Part shown: one piece after another, positions 25,500 to 33,850 of the stretch | Position numbering within the stretch: the stretch's first letter is position 1 | Layout: every line of letters begins with the position of its first letter | Origin: Lachnospiraceae bacterium | GTDB taxonomy: Bacteria > Bacillota > Clostridia > Lachnospirales > Lachnospiraceae | Length of the DNA stretch: 64,000 bases | Direction: 5' to 3' | Assembly (NCBI GenBank): GCA_017474455.1 | Contig: JAFVHP010000037.1 | Coordinates: 124,001 to 188,000, forward strand | The notes under the pieces: generated by a model | What the model was told of the DNA's origin: nothing | Database searches by the model: none | Seen by the model: only the letters and a program-made list of their open reading frames with translations | Made by a program: the position numbers and the translations under genes

Positions 25500-27521
25500 A
25501 TGCAGAACAAGGGCAACTATTACATTACTACCGCTATTGCTTATACATCGGGCAAGCCGCATATCGGCAACTGCTATGAGATCGTCATGGCCGATGCGAT
25601 CGCCAGATACAAAAGGGCAGAGGGCTATAACGTCCGCTTCCAGACAGGTTCCGATGAGCACGGGCAGAAGATCGAGGAACGTGCGAAAAGAGCAGGCCTC
25701 ACGCCCAAAGCCTTTGTCGACGAGACCGCCGGAGAGATCAAACGTCTCTGGGATATGATGGATACTTCCTATGACCGTTTCATCCGTACGACCGATGAAG
25801 ATCATGAACGCCAGATCCAGAAAATATTCAAGAGAATGTACGATAAAGGCGACATCTATAAGGGAAAATACGAAGGCCTGTACTGTACCGAATGTGAAGC
25901 CTTTTATACAAAGAGCCAGGTGGAAGACGATAAGTGCCCGGTCTGCGGCAGCCCCGTGCACCAGGCGGAGGAAGAGGCATATTTCTTTAAAATGAGCAAA
26001 TATGCCGACAGGCTCATTGACTATATAAATACACATCCTGATTTCATCAGGCCGGTATCCCGTAAGAACGAGATGATGAACAATTTCCTCCTTCCCGGGC
26101 TTCAGGATCTGTGCGTATCGAGGAGTTCGTTCACCTGGGGCATCCCTGTGGATTTCGCTCCTGGTCATGTGGTCTACGTATGGCTCGATGCGCTTTCAAA
26201 CTACATCACTGGCCTCGGCTATGACGCTGACGGGAACAGCAGCGATCTGTTCAAGGAATTCTGGCCCGCGGATCTCCATCTGATCGGTAAGGATATCGTC
26301 CGTTTCCATACCATTTACTGGCCGATCTTCCTGATGGCGCTGGATCTTCCTCTTCCGAAGCAGGTGTTCGGGCATCCCTGGCTCCTGCAGGGCGGCGAGA
26401 AGATGAGCAAGACGAAGGGCAATGTCATCTATGTGGATGACCTGATCGAGATCTTCGGACTGGATGCGGTGCGCTATTACGTACTGCATGAAATGCCCTA
26501 CGAAAACGACGGCGTCATTACCTGGGACCTGGTCATCGAGAGGATCAACTCCGATCTGGCCAATACCCTGGGGAATCTCGTCAACCGTACCATCGCGATG
26601 GAAAACAAGTATTTCGGCGGCATCGTCGAGAACAGGGGCGTGGAGGACGTCATGGACACCGACCTGAAGGCCGTCGTCACCGGTGCATACAGGAAGGTCG
26701 AGGCAAAGATGGACGAGTATCGTGTCGCGGATGCCCTGACAGAGATCTTCACCGTATTCAAGCGGCTCAATAAGTATATCGATGAGACCGAGCCCTGGGT
26801 GCTCGCAAAGGATCCCGACAAGAAAGACAGGCTCGCTACGGTGCTCTATAACCTGATCGAGGGCATTACCATAGGAACAGCGCTCGTAGAACCCTTCATG
26901 CCCCGCACGGCGAAGAAGATACTGGAGCAGCTCGGCACAGCGGCAAGAGAATTTGATACGCTTGAAACATTCGGCCTGTACCCTTCGGGCAATAAAGTCA
27001 CGGATAAGCCCGAGATCCTCTTTGCCCGCCTGGACCATGACGAAGTGATGAAGAAGGTGGATGTGATCATGGAGAAGCAGAGAGCGCTGGCACAAAAAGA
27101 AGCTGATGCTTCTTCTGAAGCAACCGCATCCGCAGGTGCTGCCGCAGCCGTTCCCGAAGCCGCCGCAGAGGAGCCGGAAGAAGCCGCACACAAGGAAGAG
27201 ATCTCCATAGATGATTTCGACCGGATCGAGCTGAAAGTCGGTGAGGTCATTGCATGCGAAGCGGTGGAGAAATCCAAGAAGCTGCTGTGTTCACAGGTCA
27301 GGATCGGAAATGAGACGAAGCAGATCCTTTCCGGTATCCGCAAATATTACTCTCCGGAAGAGATGGTCGGCAAAAAGGTGCTTGTCCTGGTAAATCTGAA
27401 GCCCGCGAAACTGGCAGGCATGCTTTCCGAAGGCATGCTGCTGTGCGCGGAAAGCCCCGACGGAACGCTTGCGCTCATGACGCCCGAAAAAGACCTGCCG
27501 GCAGGTTCCGAAGTCTGCTGA
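25500..27521 (+). CDS. metG: Methionyl-tRNA synthetase
   Basis: The 673-residue enzyme charges tRNA-Met. The class I signature is in GKPHIGNCYEI and KMSKTKGN, the zinc knuckle in CTECEAFY and CPVCGSP, and the anticodon-binding helices follow. A low-complexity Ala/Glu linker (about residues 537-570) joins a C-terminal EMAP/Trbp-like tRNA-binding domain (DFDRIELKVGEV, SQVRIGNE). ATG 25500 follows GGAGG; earlier in-frame codons lie inside the aminopeptidase gene. The pairing of map and metG links initiator-Met charging with Met removal. Confidence 0.96.
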   Translation: MQNKGNYYITTAIAYTSGKPHIGNCYEIVMADAIARYKRAEGYNVRFQTGSDEHGQKIEERAKRAGLTPKAFVDETAGEIKRLWDMMDTSYDRFIRTTDEDHERQIQKIFKRMYDKGDIYKGKYEGLYCTECEAFYTKSQVEDDKCPVCGSPVHQAEEEAYFFKMSKYADRLIDYINTHPDFIRPVSRKNEMMNNFLLPGLQDLCVSRSSFTWGIPVDFAPGHVVYVWLDALSNYITGLGYDADGNSSDLFKEFWPADLHLIGKDIVRFHTIYWPIFLMALDLPLPKQVFGHPWLLQGGEKMSKTKGNVIYVDDLIEIFGLDAVRYYVLHEMPYENDGVITWDLVIERINSDLANTLGNLVNRTIAMENKYFGGIVENRGVEDVMDTDLKAVVTGAYRKVEAKMDEYRVADALTEIFTVFKRLNKYIDETEPWVLAKDPDKKDRLATVLYNLIEGITIGTALVEPFMPRTAKKILEQLGTAAREFDTLETFGLYPSGNKVTDKPEILFARLDHDEVMKKVDVIMEKQRALAQKEADASSEATASAGAAAAVPEAAAEEPEEAAHKEEISIDDFDRIELKVGEVIACEAVEKSKKLLCSQVRIGNETKQILSGIRKYYSPEEMVGKKVLVLVNLKPAKLAGMLSEGMLLCAESPDGTLALMTPEKDLPAGSEVC

Positions 27522-27528
27522 AGATAAG

Positions 27529-28047
27529 ATGAACGGTCATATGCCTTTGAAAATGTATAAGTATTTCCTGACAGCGGCCTTGGCAGCCGCTGTCATTGTA
27601 TTGACTGAAGGCTGCAGTCAGGATATGACGGATAAAGTCGTTTCCAAAGCCGAAGACGCTTACAGCCGCATCGACGCGGAGCTGACAGACGACAGGCTGA
27701 CCGCGCTGGACGGGTTTGCCGGCAGCCAGGCAGAGCTCTTAAAAGACGCTCTGGATGAACTGTACGGACAGGGGATCTCCGCTGAACGGATCGTAGACGC
27801 GTTTACGGGAAAGGCCGGGACAAATGATCCGGCTCCGGCCGGAGAAGACGCTCCGGGCAGCGCAGGTACGGGAAAGATCGTGGAAGATATTACTTCCAGG
27901 ATCTCGGACGCGGCAAAGGAAGCGGCCGAGGAGGCTGTGAACAGTGCGGCCGACGCCGCGCAGGAAGCGGCGGAAAACGCGGTGCAGGATGTACGGGACA
28001 GCGTCGTGGATAAGATCAGCAGTTATATTGACGAGGTATTTGACTGA
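27529..28047 (+). CDS. Small Ala-rich lipoprotein of unknown function
   Basis: The 172-residue protein has a hydrophobic signal (FLTAALAAAVIVL) and a lipobox-like TEGC with Cys29. A DAELTDDRLTALDG-type helical segment follows, then a Pro/Gly/Asp-rich linker (about 99-115) and a strongly Ala/Glu-rich amphipathic helix to the end. I do not recognise a family. It overlaps the next gene (YesL-like) by one base and follows metG by seven bases, so it is probably co-transcribed with both. Confidence 0.65.
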   Translation: MNGHMPLKMYKYFLTAALAAAVIVLTEGCSQDMTDKVVSKAEDAYSRIDAELTDDRLTALDGFAGSQAELLKDALDELYGQGISAERIVDAFTGKAGTNDPAPAGEDAPGSAGTGKIVEDITSRISDAAKEAAEEAVNSAADAAQEAAENAVQDVRDSVVDKISSYIDEVFD

Positions 28048-28691
28048 TGGGAAATCTGTTCAGTTTGGACTCTCCCCTGATGAGAGCGCTTGGCAGGGTG
28101 GCGGATCTTCTGATCCTGAACCTTTTGGTCATTGTCTGCTGCATACCGGTCATTACGGCCGGCGCGGCTTTCTCTGCCATGCACTACGTCCTTCTTAAGC
28201 TGGTGCGGGGGGAGGAAGGTTACATCGTCAAACAGTTTTTCAGGGCATTCAAAGAGAATTTCAAACAGGCAACGCTGTTGTGGCTGATCGTGCTTGCGTT
28301 TATCCTGATATTCATTATGGATTTCCTGATCCTCAGGTATACGGGGATCTCTTTCCCAAAGGTATTGGTCTACAGCCTTTTCTTCCTCGTTTTTGTACTC
28401 CTTATGCTTGCGGTCTGGATCTTTGCCCTTCAGTCGCATTTCGTGAACTCGGTCAGAGGAACACTGCGGAATGCGGCTTTTATGATGATCGCGCACTTGC
28501 CCAGATCTTTTTCCATGCTCTGTCTGACGCTGCTGCCGCTCCTCCTGCTGTATCTGGTGCAGCAGATCCTGCCATTTGCTGTCATGCTGGGGATCTCACT
28601 GCCGGCATATGGCTGCGCCTTTATCTATGATCCTGTCTTCAGAAAATATGAGACCGCAGCACAGGAAGAACCGGAAGATGGAAACGACTGA
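28047..28691 (+). CDS. YesL-family (DUF624) membrane protein
   Basis: The 214-residue protein has about five membrane segments. It starts MGNLFSLDSPLMRALGRVADLLILN and CCIPVITAGAA, the characteristic DUF624/YesL opening. YesL-type proteins are often found with sugar ABC transporters in Firmicutes, but their function is unknown. Its ATG shares one base with the stop of the preceding lipoprotein gene, so the two are translationally coupled. The sugar-transport ATPase gene follows after about 210 bases. Confidence 0.8.
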   Translation: MGNLFSLDSPLMRALGRVADLLILNLLVIVCCIPVITAGAAFSAMHYVLLKLVRGEEGYIVKQFFRAFKENFKQATLLWLIVLAFILIFIMDFLILRYTGISFPKVLVYSLFFLVFVLLMLAVWIFALQSHFVNSVRGTLRNAAFMMIAHLPRSFSMLCLTLLPLLLLYLVQQILPFAVMLGISLPAYGCAFIYDPVFRKYETAAQEEPEDGND

Positions 28692-28859
28692 AAGCGTTCG
28701 GAATTGCTGAAAATCAGCGATGTTGCCCAAAAAACAGCATGGTATTATGTGTAAAATTACCGAAACAAGTGTGCTCTCCGGCCTTCAAATCCGCATTCTA
28801 TCGGAATTTTGACGAGATTTTTGTACAACTTATCGATAAACAAATACAACTCTAAAAGG

Positions 28860-28865
28860 TATACT
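28860..28865 (+). promoter_or_regulatory. Probable -10 element of the MsmK-type ATPase gene
   Basis: TATACT lies 40 bases before the ATPase start in an AT-rich gap of about 210 bases (28692-28904). No convincing -35 box is seen at the usual spacing. Confidence 0.4.
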
Positions 28866-28904
28866 TTTTTTAGTTTCTAATCAGCCACTTTAGCGGAGGA
28901 TATT

Positions 28905-30011
28905 ATGTCAAGTTTATCACTCGAAAAAATCACAAAGGTCTATCCCAACGGTTTTGAAGCTGTTAAAGAATTCAACCTTGAGATCGCCGACAAGGAATTC
29001 ATCATTTTCGTAGGCCCTTCAGGCTGCGGAAAAACCACAACTCTTCGTATGATCGCAGGTCTGGAAGATATTTCTTCCGGCGTACTGAAGATCGACGACA
29101 AGATCATGAACGACGTAGAACCCAAGGACAGAGATATCGCGATGGTCTTCCAGAACTACGCTCTGTATCCCCACATGACCGTTTATGACAACATGGCATT
29201 CGGTCTTAAACTGAGAAAGGTCCCGAAGGACGAGATCGACAAGCGTGTTCGTGAAGCCGCTAAGATCCTCGACCTTGACAAGCTCCTTGACCGTAAGCCG
29301 AAGGCTCTGTCAGGCGGCCAGAGACAGCGTGTTGCCATGGGCCGTGCTATCGTCCGTTCTCCCAAGGTATTCCTGATGGATGAACCTCTGTCAAACCTGG
29401 ATGCAAAGCTCCGTGTCCAGATGCGTACCGAGATCGCAAAGCTGCATCAGAATCTGGGAACAACATTCATCTATGTTACACATGACCAGACAGAAGCTAT
29501 GACACTGGGAACCAGGATCGTCGTTATGAAGGACGGCGTTATCCAGCAGGTCGATTCCCCTCAGAATCTGTATGACAAGCCTTACAACCTGTTCGTCGCA
29601 GGATTCATGGGATCACCGCAGATGAACTTCCTGGATGCCATTGTCAGCGTTGAAGGAAACGATGTATGCCTGAACGTTGCCGGCAAGCCGATCAAACTTC
29701 CTGCAGACAAGGCGAAAGCCCTTATCGACGGCGGCTACAACGGCAAGACCGTTACCATGGGTATCCGTCCCGAGCATATCAACGACGCAGCCCTTAACGG
29801 CGCTACGGAAGCTACTTATGACTGCAAGGTCGAAGTTTACGAGCTGCTTGGCGCAGAAGTATTCCTGTACTTCGAAATGGACGGCACACCTGTTACCGCC
29901 CGTGTAGATCCCAAGACGACTGCAAGACCCGGCGATGTTGTCAAGTTCGCGATCGATGTCAGCAGGATTCATGTATTCGACAAGGATACAGAGCTGAAGA
30001 TCACAGACTGA
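28905..30011 (+). CDS. ugpC: Sugar ABC transporter ATP-binding protein, MsmK/UgpC type
   Basis: The 368-residue protein powers carbohydrate import. Walker A is GPSGCGKTT, the signature LSGGQRQR, and Walker B VFLMDEPLSNLDA. The C-terminal part (about 240-368) is the regulatory TOBE/OB domain of MalK-like ATPases, with GIRPEH and RVDP. It stands alone with its own terminator, as expected for the shared ATPase that serves several LplABC-type transporters lacking one. Those at 5351-8899 are the obvious clients. GCGGAGG precedes the ATG. Confidence 0.95.
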   Translation: MSSLSLEKITKVYPNGFEAVKEFNLEIADKEFIIFVGPSGCGKTTTLRMIAGLEDISSGVLKIDDKIMNDVEPKDRDIAMVFQNYALYPHMTVYDNMAFGLKLRKVPKDEIDKRVREAAKILDLDKLLDRKPKALSGGQRQRVAMGRAIVRSPKVFLMDEPLSNLDAKLRVQMRTEIAKLHQNLGTTFIYVTHDQTEAMTLGTRIVVMKDGVIQQVDSPQNLYDKPYNLFVAGFMGSPQMNFLDAIVSVEGNDVCLNVAGKPIKLPADKAKALIDGGYNGKTVTMGIRPEHINDAALNGATEATYDCKVEVYELLGAEVFLYFEMDGTPVTARVDPKTTARPGDVVKFAIDVSRIHVFDKDTELKITD

Positions 30012-30057
30012 TCACCATACCGGACCATCTGAAAGGATGGCTGCATCACGAAAACGT

Positions 30058-30089
30058 AAAGGCAGCGTATGAAAATACGCTGCCTTTTT
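30058..30089 (+). terminator. Intrinsic terminator after the sugar ATPase gene
   Basis: AAAGGCAGCGTAT (30058-30070) pairs perfectly with ATACGCTGCCTTT (30075-30087) around GAAA, followed by T. Confidence 0.93.
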
Positions 30090-30124
30090 CGAACAAGTAT
30101 TGACCGGGTTCGGGGACCCAAGAT

Positions 30125-31216
30125 ATGATTTCGATTCAGACGATCCGAAAGACACTGGAGGAACTGTCCGGCATAACCAGGGCGGAATTTGCCCTGTATG
30201 ATACGTCAGGGAATGTCCTTTTTTCTACGGAGAAAGCCGAGATCCATCCCGCGGATGTCATCTCTTCCTTCATTTATTCCGCTGCCGATTCACAGATCAT
30301 CGGCGACTGTTACCTGCTCAAGATCAGGGAAGAAGACGAAACAGGATACTGCCTTGCCGCCAGCGGCAGGGGGGATGAGACCTGGACGATCTGCCGGGTC
30401 GCCAAGCATGAACTGGAGAACCTTTCACAGGTCTATAAGGATAAGTACAACCGTAGCAGCTTTTTCCAGAATCTGCTGCTGGATAATCTGCTGCTCGTCG
30501 ATATCCACAACCAGTCCAAACGCCTGCATATAGCATATAACGTGCCAAGGGCGGTCATCCTGTTTGAATTCGGGACAAACCTCCAGCCGCAGGATAATGC
30601 GGCCGACGAACTGCTGCAGGAGCTGTTCCGCTCGCAGAACGGGGATTATCTGACAGCCATCGATGAGAACAGCGTGATCCTGATCAAAACGCTGGAAGAG
30701 AACGATACGGCGGAGAAACTGGAAGAAACTGCCCTGATGGCGGTGGATACGCTGGAGACGGAGCTGATGATAGGCGTCCGTGCCTCCTACGGGACCATAG
30801 AGACGGAACTGAAGGATCTGTCCGCTTCTTATAAGGAAGCCAGGATGGCCATGGAAGTGGGAAAGATATTCTATTATGAAAAACGGGTCATTTCCTATGA
30901 CAGGCTCGGAATAGGCAGGCTGATCTACCAGCTGCCGCCCAGTCTGTGCAGGGTGTTCATAAAAGAGGTATTCGGGGACAAGATACCCGACCATATCGAT
31001 AACGAGATCATGACCACCATCAATACATTCTTTGACAACAACCTGAATGTATCGGAAACAGCCCGGCAGCTGTTCGTCCACCGTAATACGCTCGTATACA
31101 GGTTTGAAAGACTGGAGAAAGAGTTCGGACTGGATCTGCGAAATTTCAATGACGCTCTGGTCTTCTATATCGCCATGATGGTCGTAAGGTATATGAAGGC
31201 AACGAACAACCTGTGA
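30125..31216 (+). CDS. CdaR/PucR-type transcriptional regulator
   Basis: The 363-residue protein has an N-terminal sensor region (ISIQTIRKTLEELSGITRAEF), a middle GGDEF-like PucR region, and a C-terminal helix-turn-helix with the family's VSETARQLFVHRNTLVYRFERLEK. CdaR-type activators in E. coli respond to sugar acids such as glycerate and glucarate. Its neighbour upstream is the shared sugar ATPase, so control of sugar uptake is plausible. The ribosome site is weak (GGGGAC-like). The start codon matches family N-termini. Confidence 0.88.
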   Translation: MISIQTIRKTLEELSGITRAEFALYDTSGNVLFSTEKAEIHPADVISSFIYSAADSQIIGDCYLLKIREEDETGYCLAASGRGDETWTICRVAKHELENLSQVYKDKYNRSSFFQNLLLDNLLLVDIHNQSKRLHIAYNVPRAVILFEFGTNLQPQDNAADELLQELFRSQNGDYLTAIDENSVILIKTLEENDTAEKLEETALMAVDTLETELMIGVRASYGTIETELKDLSASYKEARMAMEVGKIFYYEKRVISYDRLGIGRLIYQLPPSLCRVFIKEVFGDKIPDHIDNEIMTTINTFFDNNLNVSETARQLFVHRNTLVYRFERLEKEFGLDLRNFNDALVFYIAMMVVRYMKATNNL

Positions 31217-31224
31217 CGGCGGGG

Positions 31225-32241
31225 TCAGCAAAAATCCCTGATCAATGAAGGAATAAAGCTCTCTTCGGCGGTGGGGCCTTCCTGGATATAGCCGTTTTCG
31301 ACGCCTTCGGAAATGGCGAGATCGACGAGTTTTTCATAAGAGCGCTTTGATACTTTATGCGCAAGGGCTTTAATGGCAGGGTCATCGGATGCCCCTGCTG
31401 TTTTTATGATCTCCGGCATCGGTGTGTACTGATTCATAAGGGATATGATGATCCGGTCGCCGAAGGTCCGGTGCAGCCATTCGATGATCCCGCCGGAATC
31501 GGCCGCCTGCCGCGGCATAACGAGGTGGCGGACGATAACGCCTTTTATCATCAGGCCGTCTGCGCCGATCAGCGGTTCGGGATGCTGCCGGACCATTTCC
31601 GTTACGGCGGCAGAAGCTACTTCAAAATAATCAGGTGCGGAAGCGTATATCGATGAAAGCCGGGGATCCATGAATTTCAGGTCGGCAAGGTAGATGTCGG
31701 CAAGGCCGTCCAGCGCCGCCAACACTTCCGGGCGTTCATAGGAGCCGGTATTCCATACGAACGGGACAGTAAGGCCCAAAAGCCTGGCCTTTTCCATTGC
31801 CGGGATCAGGAGCGGTGTGTAATGGGAAGGTGTGACGAGATTGATATTGTGGGCGCCCTGTGCCTCCAGTGAGAGAAAGATGTCCGCAAGGTCATCTGCG
31901 GAAACAGCTTTGCCTCTGAGCGCGTTTTGTCTCTGGCTGACGGAGGCGTTCTGGCAGAAGATGCAGCCCAGGCTGCAGCCGGTAAAGAAAACTGTGCCGG
32001 AGCCTTTCGTACCGCTGATGCAGGGCTCTTCCCAATGGTGCAGCGAATAGCCGGCGATCCGGATCTGCCCGTCGCTGCCGCAGATACCTGTGTTCCTGGC
32101 CCCGGCGGCACTCTCCGTGTCAGCACTGCCGGGACTGCCGGCGGTACGGCGGGCATGACACTGCCTGGGACAGAGGATGCAGTCTGAAAGATCTGAAAGG
32201 CGCTTGTATGAAGGCATGTTTTTTTTTGTAAAAATCTCCAT
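31225..32241 (-). CDS. Radical SAM protein, PFL-activase-like (PflX/COG1313 type)
   Basis: The 338-residue enzyme has the radical SAM cluster motif C89-x3-C93-x2-C96 in GCSLGCIFCQN. An additional N-terminal Cys cluster (C21, C24, C28 in CILCPRQC) is typical of this activase-like group. Later parts VTPSHYTP, WNTGSYE and LADLKFMD also fit. It may activate a glycyl-radical enzyme, but no such enzyme is nearby. The ATG at 32241 directly abuts the terminator T-run of the SRP RNA. An alternative ATG at 32217 gives MPSYKRL, closer to family N-termini. Neither has a clear ribosome site. Confidence 0.85.
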   Translation of the reverse strand: MEIFTKKNMPSYKRLSDLSDCILCPRQCHARRTAGSPGSADTESAAGARNTGICGSDGQIRIAGYSLHHWEEPCISGTKGSGTVFFTGCSLGCIFCQNASVSQRQNALRGKAVSADDLADIFLSLEAQGAHNINLVTPSHYTPLLIPAMEKARLLGLTVPFVWNTGSYERPEVLAALDGLADIYLADLKFMDPRLSSIYASAPDYFEVASAAVTEMVRQHPEPLIGADGLMIKGVIVRHLVMPRQAADSGGIIEWLHRTFGDRIIISLMNQYTPMPEIIKTAGASDDPAIKALAHKVSKRSYEKLVDLAISEGVENGYIQEGPTAEESFIPSLIRDFC

Positions 32242-32247
32242 AAAAAA

Positions 32248-32415
32248 GCTTCTTTTGCGCTGCGGAGCCTGTAAGCGAATGAAGACCAGGCTGGCTTACG
32301 GCACATGAGAGCATCCGCTTAGTGCTGCTTCGTTCCCGATCTGACACGGTTCACAGCGTCTCATTGCATAAGACCCGGCCTCCCCGGTTACAAAGCTCCG
32401 CAGCGCAAAAGAAGC
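32248..32415 (-). ncRNA. ffs: Signal recognition particle RNA (small bacterial type)
   Basis: Read on the minus strand, the core is GAACCGTGTCAG, ATCGGGAACGA, then AGCAGCACTAAG. It matches the conserved SRP RNA apical domain around the GGAA tetraloop (32333-32336). The usual closing pairs UCC/GGA are here UCG/CGA, a compensatory change that keeps the stem. The outer ends form a perfect 21-bp stem (32395-32415 with 32248-32268). A run of six T follows on the minus strand, so the terminal stem also serves as terminator. Mature ends may be trimmed within these bounds. The RNA binds Ffh and targets membrane proteins. Confidence 0.85.
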
Positions 32416-32449
32416 GCTTGAGGTCGTTCGTTTAAGTTTGAAACAATTT

Positions 32450-32458
32450 ATTATAACA
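32450..32458 (-). promoter_or_regulatory. Extended -10 promoter element for the SRP RNA
   Basis: On the minus strand TGT followed by TATAAT gives a perfect extended -10 element, about 35 bases before the SRP RNA hairpin. No strong -35 box is visible, which is acceptable for extended -10 promoters. Confidence 0.55.
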
Positions 32459-32491
32459 CGTTCAAAGGATACGTGCAGGCCAACCGGCGGC

Positions 32492-33724
32492 TTACTGTAC
32501 TGGTGCCTCTTCGGATGTTTCCGGTTCGGGTGCGGGATAATTGCCTATGTCCGCATTCTGTTCCAGGAACTCGACAGCCTTCTGATTTCTTAACGTCTGC
32601 ATCAGATAGGCCTTGCCGGCGGTGTTTTCCGTCTCTTCCGTGATGCCGTTGTCTGCAAGGAACGCGGCATAATCCTCATCCGTTACCGTAAGCCCGTTTT
32701 CCGTAAAGATCTTCTGGGAGGCGACATTCCTGCCCATCCAGATCTTTGCTTCTTCTTCAAGATGCGCCTCGTACCCGTCAGGATAGTAAGCCGCATTGTA
32801 ATCTTCGACACTGCTGTAAGGGAAGTTGAGCCCGTACGCGCTGTACATGGACCTCATCTGCTCAAAGGAAGCGTTATCTTCGTTCATGACCAGGGATTCG
32901 AGGTAGCGGAGATACTTTTTGGGATACTCGGTAAGCGTAATGCTGTTATGCAGATAATCGCTGACGGCACTGGAGATCTGAGATGAACGGTAGGTCTCGG
33001 CAAGATAAGCGTCATAATCCGCAGTGGTGGAAGCGGTGGAGGAATAATACTCCGCAACGAAATCATCGTTCCATTCGGGCGACGTCATGATGCCGTTGAC
33101 CGTAACGGCGAATTCCGCGTCCTTGCCCTGCAGCTCCTCGTTGTTGTAATCATCGGGGAAAGTCACGCTGACAGTTACTTCATCACCGGGATGTGTTCCG
33201 ACGAGCTGGTCTTCAAAATCATCGATATACGATCCGGAACCGATCTCCAGTGTCGTTCCGGCCCCGTCTGTTGAACCGCCGTCAAAAGCGACGCCGTCGA
33301 TCGTACCGACATAGTCCAGATTGATCGTATCGCCTTCCTTCACGGTAAGGGTCGGATCGTCGTCAGCGTACTGATGGGCATTGAGCATGGACTGGTGCTG
33401 TGATTCCAGGTATGCCTCGTCGGCTGTTACAGAAGCCTCATCTATTTTGATGTCGGATGCCGAAAAAGAAGGCAGGAGCTTGTCCACATCGATATCCTTC
33501 AGTGTTCCGTCACTGTTCAGGAATTTAGTGTAATCCGAAGAAGGTGTGATCTGGTTCGCCTTTTTAATGATCGAACTCACGATCCCGATAACGATGAGAA
33601 CGAGGATCACGGCGGCAGCCGCGAACAGGATGATCCTGTTCAGCTTTTCCCTCTGTTTTCTCTTGCGTTCCTCTTCCTGGACCTGCAGGCGCTTTGCCTT
33701 TGATTTGCTGATTTCTTCTGCCAT
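32492..33724 (-). CDS. Membrane-anchored FKBP/trigger-factor-like peptidyl-prolyl isomerase
   Basis: The 410-residue protein begins with a charged Lys/Arg/Glu stretch and a single membrane segment (IILFAAAAVILVLIVIGIV). A FKBP-type domain lies in the middle (VKEGDTINLDYVGTIDGV, DDFEDQLVGTHPGDEVTV, GKDAEFAVTVNGI), and then a helical region resembling the trigger-factor C-terminal part. It would fold secreted proteins outside the membrane. ATG 33724 has AAAGGA upstream; the much longer open frame beyond it is antisense to mutY and is not used. The coding end is rich in Pro/Glu. Confidence 0.85.
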   Translation of the reverse strand: MAEEISKSKAKRLQVQEEERKRKQREKLNRIILFAAAAVILVLIVIGIVSSIIKKANQITPSSDYTKFLNSDGTLKDIDVDKLLPSFSASDIKIDEASVTADEAYLESQHQSMLNAHQYADDDPTLTVKEGDTINLDYVGTIDGVAFDGGSTDGAGTTLEIGSGSYIDDFEDQLVGTHPGDEVTVSVTFPDDYNNEELQGKDAEFAVTVNGIMTSPEWNDDFVAEYYSSTASTTADYDAYLAETYRSSQISSAVSDYLHNSITLTEYPKKYLRYLESLVMNEDNASFEQMRSMYSAYGLNFPYSSVEDYNAAYYPDGYEAHLEEEAKIWMGRNVASQKIFTENGLTVTDEDYAAFLADNGITEETENTAGKAYLMQTLRNQKAVEFLEQNADIGNYPAPEPETSEEAPVQ

Positions 33725-33850
33725 TTTCGTTACGCATCCTTTCTGATTGTTTTCCGTGTATAATAAGCAAATGCACGCTGAGGTATAGTATACTACAATA
33801 TTTGTGAAAATAGTGTGAAACACAATGATCATGCGTAATGAAAGGACTGT
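33725..33850. promoter_or_regulatory. Divergent promoter region between the PPIase gene and mutY
   Basis: This AT-rich gap of 126 bases holds the palindrome TAGTATACTA and, for the minus strand, a TATTAT-like -10 element. It must carry start signals for both divergent genes. No exact -35/-10 pairs could be fixed with confidence. Confidence 0.4.

Noticed and set aside
30100..30130. TTGACC and an ATATGAT-like promoter pair before the CdaR-type gene
   Set aside because: The -10 hexamer would overlap the start codon, so the message would begin inside the gene.
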